Assembly: GCA_036785705.1 (NCBI GenBank)
Contig: JAWUZG010000018.1
Location: forward strand, 3,817,501-3,881,500
Reading direction: 5' to 3'
DNA: 64,000 nucleotides
Source of the DNA: Acanthornis magna
Taxonomy: Eukaryota > Chordata > Aves > Passeriformes > Acanthizidae
Shown here: piece by piece, positions 61,401 through 64,000 of the stretch
Position numbering within the stretch: position 1 is the first letter of the stretch
How the letters are laid out: each line of letters opens with the position of its first letter
Program-made: the position numbers and the translations under genes
The notes under the pieces: generated by a model
What the model saw: the letters and a program-made list of their open reading frames with translations, nothing else
Told to the model about the DNA's origin: nothing
Database searches by the model: none

Positions 61401-64000
61401 AATGCTATTGTTCAGAAAAAAAAAAAAAGAAACCATGGAGGCTTTAAATAATTACCTTTTAAACACGAATAATCTGTTAGCAGATATGTAGCATTTTATA
61501 ATTAATATATATATGAACATAAGTCAGAAAATAACGTACTTTTTAATGCTTAAAATTCAAGTCATCCTGTATTTACCACCTATGCTGAGCAGCACAATGT
61601 TTGACACAAAGCAGAATTAAACCTAAACATACATTCAGCCATAAATTTACCAGAATATAATTAGCTCTATCTTTAATGCACACCTAATAAGCTTTTGTAT
61701 GAAGAACATTAAGAAAAGTAACAATATGGCCACTAAGAAAAAATTATTTAAACACTACCCTCCCCCCTCAAAAAAACCACCCCTGCAACCAAAACCCTGG
61801 CATATATTTAGTTTTTTTACAGAAGTCCACATGCTAGAAGACATCCTACCTAGTTGTGTTATTTTAGTATGACTGCTTTCTGGTTAAAGCAAAGCCTGAA
61901 TACAATTTAAAAGGCTTTGTGTAATAAGTCATCTTCTTTTGATGGAAAAACACAAGCACTGAAGGAAGTTGTTTGAAAGGCTGTTTAATCTTGCAACAGA
62001 TACTTTTGTTAGAGAAATCTACACTAGGACAATAGTTAAGATGAATTATGTACTTAATATGAATGAACGTTTTGTGTACTACTTGAAACAGGTCTCCTCC
62101 TTCCTGCTAGGCATGGACCCAAGACGAGTCAAACTCTGTCTCTGCAATACTGCAATGTTACATCACAGGGATTAAACTTCAGAATCCTGCCTCTCCAAGC
62201 ATCTTCTGACAAAAATGTCAATCCAAATACTAGAGAAATTGTAAGTATAGATCATAGAATACTGTTCTGGCTTCTCTTAGGTAAAACAGTTGCACTTTGG
62301 ATTGGATATGCTGGTTGCCTACAGAAAGGAGCACAGGTATTTTTCTTTTACTTCTCTGTGTTTATCTTCCAATTCTGATGCTGTTCAGAGGGGCAGAAAC
62401 TGCTGTGACAAAACAGATCTGGTTCCTACTGCTCCAAGCATGACTAGGGCTGCTCACTAAGAACAGCAGTTACTGGCTACTCTTCAAATAGTAGAAGACA
62501 ACATGAAGCAAAACTTCATGGACGCATGTAAGACCTCCAGGGTGAACCCCCTGACAAGGGATTTCTGGATCAGTCCTTTGCTTACCAGCAAATGTGTAGG
62601 GAAGCTCTGATTTGGCAGCTTCTCTCTTTGGATCTAATTTCTCCACCTTCTGTGATTCATTTTCATTTGCCTTGTGTTTCTTCTCTGCTTTATTCCCTGC
62701 AGCTTCTCCTTCACTCTCAAGATCAGATTCAAGATCTGAGTGGCCATCTGCAGCATCATCCTCCTCATCGTCACTTGCAGATTCTTCTTCACTTTCTTCT
62801 TCATTCTCATTATCTTCTTCCTCTCCTTCCTCCTCTTCTTCTTCCTCTTCTTTCTCATCCTCATTTTCAATGTTTATTTTTCCATCCTGTCCGTAGAGAG
62901 AACAAGCCAGTTAAAACACTGATAAAATGGCAGCACCTCACCAGAATCACCATGCAAAGCTATCTTAAACATGCATGAAGAGAATTTGAGCCTTGCTACC
63001 CTGACCAGGCAGTGAATGCCTGCAGTGCCAGCCAAGAAGGGATATTAGGGAAAGAACAAACATATATACATAAAAAAGTAGAATATTTTCAAAGGGCTGG
63101 AAGAAACTGGAAGAATAAGAGGTAGTACACAAAGACTAAGAGAAAAAAATATATTCCTTCCATGTGTTAAAATAGCATATCAGATAAATATTTGGTCCCA
63201 TCCTGATTTTATTAATCATCAGTTGAAATTCACATTCACAATTAGTACCTTTGAGGAGAACAACAATTCCCTTGTTACTTGTGTATGAGAGGATCAGTAC
63301 ACACATGTGAACCACAGTCAAGGTGACTCATAACATCAGCTTTAAGATTATGTTGCTCTGCCATCTTAATCAAAACTATTTCAGAGGGAAAGGGTTCTTT
63401 CAGAAATCTACCCATCTTTAGACTAAAATTTGGTGCAAGCAGTATCAAATACAGTGAAAATTTTAAAAAAATGACCAGAAGGGCTAAAGAGCCTCTTCTT
63501 CAACTCAGTCGGCCAGCAGCAGAGAAGGCTACTCTAAAAGCAGGAATACAGATACTACATTGAAGGAAACAACTATTTACTTGACACTTGTAAGACCACA
63601 CAGAACACAGCATCCACTTTCGGGCCTTCAAATACAATAATGGTATCTATAAACTGCAGCAAGTCCAGCAGAAAGCCACCAAGACTACTGGGGGCTAGGG
63701 CACCTGCTCTATGAGGAGAGGCAGACCTGGGCTTATTCAGCCTGGATATTAAAAAAAACCTCTTCACAGTAAGGGCAGTCAGTGCACATCTCTCTCAGCA
63801 GCCTCCATTCCTGGAGGTTTTCCAACAACAGACTGGATCTGAGTAAACTGGTGATTTCATAGCTGACCCTGCTCTGAGCAGGAGGTTGGACTAAATGCCT
63901 CCACAGAGTTCAGTTGCAAGCTGTTTTTCCTAATCTTCTTTACAGACCTCTGAAAATTCAGAAATTTTAAACCTTACCTTGTAAGATAATAAACGTCTGT
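48466..64000 (-). CDS. NOP14: NOP14 nucleolar protein, 3' two-thirds (5' end outside window)
   Basis: NOP14 is a component of the small-subunit processome; with U3 snoRNP, EMG1 and NOC4-type partners it is needed for 18S rRNA maturation in the nucleolus. Eleven complete coding exons and the edge of a twelfth read in frame for about 538 codons plus stop. Markers matching human NOP14 are [101 protein letters not shown] and [15 protein letters not shown] Glu/Asp/Ser-rich stretch lies in exon 62586-62886 and a Lys/Arg-rich region at the C-terminus. The N-terminal part continues beyond 64000. No broken exon is seen. The protein is charged, without membrane segments. Confidence 0.97.
48904..49059 (-). 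CDS. NOP14: NOP14 exon (KEFKGA/IRKDNQF block)
   Basis: Acceptor TTCTTCTTTCAG, donor GAGAG|GTAATG, 156 bp, phase 2 to 2. Encodes [20 protein letters not shown] through [20 protein letters not shown], nearly identical to human and the best conserved C-terminal block. Confidence 0.97.
49829..49947 (-). CDS. NOP14: NOP14 exon
   Basis: Acceptor TGCATTTTCAG, donor AAAGT|GTAAGT, 119 bp, phase 0 to 2. Encodes [20 protein letters not shown] then [19 protein letters not shown]. Human has CEKSKPVPLKLFTPRLVK; the first half is diverged. Confidence 0.95.
50866..51013 (-). CDS. NOP14: NOP14 exon
   Basis: Acceptor GCATTAACAG, donor CAG|GTATGT, 148 bp, phase 2 to 0. Encodes [20 protein letters not shown] through VSEYPKKMQ. 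Human has RLSCLAVGLALLKRCVLMYGSLPSFH at this place. Confidence 0.95.
51844..52003 (-). CDS. NOP14: NOP14 exon
   Basis: Acceptor TGGCTTTTTAG, donor ATCAG|GTATGT, 160 bp, phase 1 to 2. Encodes [20 protein letters not shown] through TEINRI. Human has STLVHPFRALGKNSELLVVS; the second half is poorly conserved. Confidence 0.95.
52370..53755 (+). mobile_element. CR1 LINE, 1.4-kb 5'-truncated copy with reverse transcriptase remnant
   Basis: Opposite in strand to NOP14. The 5' part has the CR1 ORF2 stretch around [20 protein letters not shown], then [15 protein letters not shown] (reverse transcriptase motif A region). [11 protein letters not shown] segment stands where the catalytic YADD-like region is expected, then the C-terminal region with [20 protein letters not shown] and [20 protein letters not shown]. 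The end is CR1 3' UTR and ATTCTGTGATTCTTTGATTC. Stops, frame changes and missing stretches show it is dead. Confidence 0.95.
55436..55461. repeat. Poly-A run (26 A)
   Basis: Uninterrupted run of 26 A on the + strand (poly-T relative to NOP14), in a purine-rich neighbourhood. Likely to vary in length. Confidence 0.95.
56514..56667 (-). CDS. NOP14: NOP14 exon
   Basis: Acceptor TTATTTCTTTTAG, donor CAGG|GTGAGT, 154 bp, phase 0 to 1. Encodes [20 protein letters not shown] through [16 protein letters not shown], matching human [20 protein letters not shown]. Confidence 0.96.
57452..57553 (-). CDS. NOP14: NOP14 exon
   Basis: Acceptor TGTGCAATCAG, donor AAG|GTATGT, 102 bp, phase 0 at both ends. 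Encodes [20 protein letters not shown] then [14 protein letters not shown]; the [14 protein letters not shown] core equals human. Confidence 0.97.
59106..59241 (-). CDS. NOP14: NOP14 exon
   Basis: Acceptor CTTGTTAATAG, donor ACG|GTAACA, 136 bp, phase 2 to 0. Encodes [20 protein letters not shown] through ATFPGLDT. Human has HLYHLCQMFPESASDAIKFVLRDA. Confidence 0.96.
60065..60375 (-). mobile_element. Old CR1 LINE fragment, inverted
   Basis: On the - strand the end carries CAGATGATCTCCAAAGGTCA, a CR1-like 3' tail, preceded by ORF2-like C-terminal sequence. Diverged, about 310 bp, in a NOP14 intron. Family call is by pattern only. Confidence 0.72.
60868..60953 (-). CDS. NOP14: NOP14 exon
   Basis: Acceptor CTTCTTGCAG, donor GTCCT|GTAAGT, 86 bp, phase 0 to 2. 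Encodes [20 protein letters not shown] then LRTIDKLV, matching human [14 protein letters not shown]. Confidence 0.96.
61180..61310 (-). CDS. NOP14: NOP14 exon
   Basis: Acceptor TTATTTTCTAG, donor GAA|GTATGG, 131 bp, phase 1 to 0. Encodes [20 protein letters not shown] then [20 protein letters not shown] to KLE, matching the human PESYEELRSLLLGRS and [11 protein letters not shown] blocks. Confidence 0.96.
62586..62886 (-). CDS. NOP14: NOP14 exon with acidic domain
   Basis: Acceptor CTACGGACAG, donor GCTG|GTAAGC, 301 bp, phase 0 to 1. Encodes [12 protein letters not shown], then eight Glu in a row and a long Glu/Asp/Ser-rich, low-complexity region, then a Lys-rich spacer and ELPYTFA. Human has an acidic region of similar place but different sequence between SYKDGK and DELPYTFA. 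The correct frame is set by ELPYTFA; the neighbouring frames give only Lys/Arg or Ser-rich shadows. Confidence 0.95.
62887..63977 (-). other. NOP14: NOP14 intron
   Basis: A 1.1-kb intron holding one diverged CR1-like fragment at about 63575-63915. Confidence 0.75.
63575..63915 (+). mobile_element. Old CR1-like LINE 3' fragment
   Basis: On the + strand: TTATTCAGCCTGGATATTAA, AAACCTCTTCACAGTAAGGG, then GAGCAGGAGGTTGGACTAAA TGCCTCC. These resemble the CR1 C-terminal and 3' UTR region, but diverged. Edges are approximate. Confidence 0.75.
63978..64000 (-). CDS. NOP14: NOP14 exon, partial (runs off window)
   Basis: Only the last 23 bases of the exon are inside the window, encoding RRLLSYK before the donor AAG|GTAAGG. 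Human NOP14 has DRRLLSYKDGK at this junction, so the assignment is good in spite of the length. Confidence 0.88.

Larger units (their letters stand above)
57554..62585 (-). other. NOP14: NOP14 introns between exons 57452 and 62886
   Basis: Four introns, AT-rich. They contain one inverted CR1 fragment at about 60065-60375; otherwise I see no feature. Confidence 0.7.

Noticed and set aside
62592..62978. 128-codon + strand and 78-codon - strand frames over the acidic NOP14 exon
   Set aside because: Shadows of the GAA/GAG-rich coding frame; the frame ending ELPYTFA is the one continuous with flanking NOP14 exons.

Overview
The window is vertebrate nuclear DNA, most likely from a bird. It has small coding exons with GT-AG introns, a CpG-island promoter, and several truncated CR1 retrotransposon copies, which are the typical interspersed repeats of birds and other reptiles. 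A songbird is possible, but I cannot fix the species. There are no bacterial genes, CRISPR arrays or viral genes that I can support.

Three genes lie in the order ADD1 (+), MFSD10 (-), NOP14 (-). This matches human 4p16.3, next to GRK4 and HTT. (1) 1 to about 19.6 kb holds the 3' half of alpha-adducin: five exons with recognised counterparts, a 34-bp alternative exon with an in-frame stop, and a 375-bp open segment that fits as an extra frame-preserving cassette exon. A long 3' UTR follows. (2) About 19.97 to 42.6 kb is the complete MFSD10 gene, read right to left: a CpG-island promoter and non-coding first exon near 42.5 kb, then 12 coding exons that join in frame into 461 residues. It ends tail-to-tail with ADD1, about 0.3 kb away. 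(3) 42.8 to 48.27 kb is intergenic and contains a perfect 10-bp minisatellite and an inverted CR1 fragment. (4) 48.27 to 64.0 kb is the 3' two-thirds of NOP14, read right to left: 11 complete coding exons plus the edge of a twelfth, about 538 codons, running off the right end.

All exon boundaries were placed by hand from GT-AG sites, reading phase and remembered human proteins; every junction given keeps the frame. The genes are neighbours by ancient synteny, not a pathway: alpha-adducin caps actin and organises the spectrin skeleton, MFSD10 is a major-facilitator transporter, and NOP14 assembles the small ribosomal subunit. I see no novel multi-gene system. The most interesting unexplained element is the 375-bp open cassette at 11665-12039 in an ADD1 intron, with two competing acceptors giving opposite outcomes.
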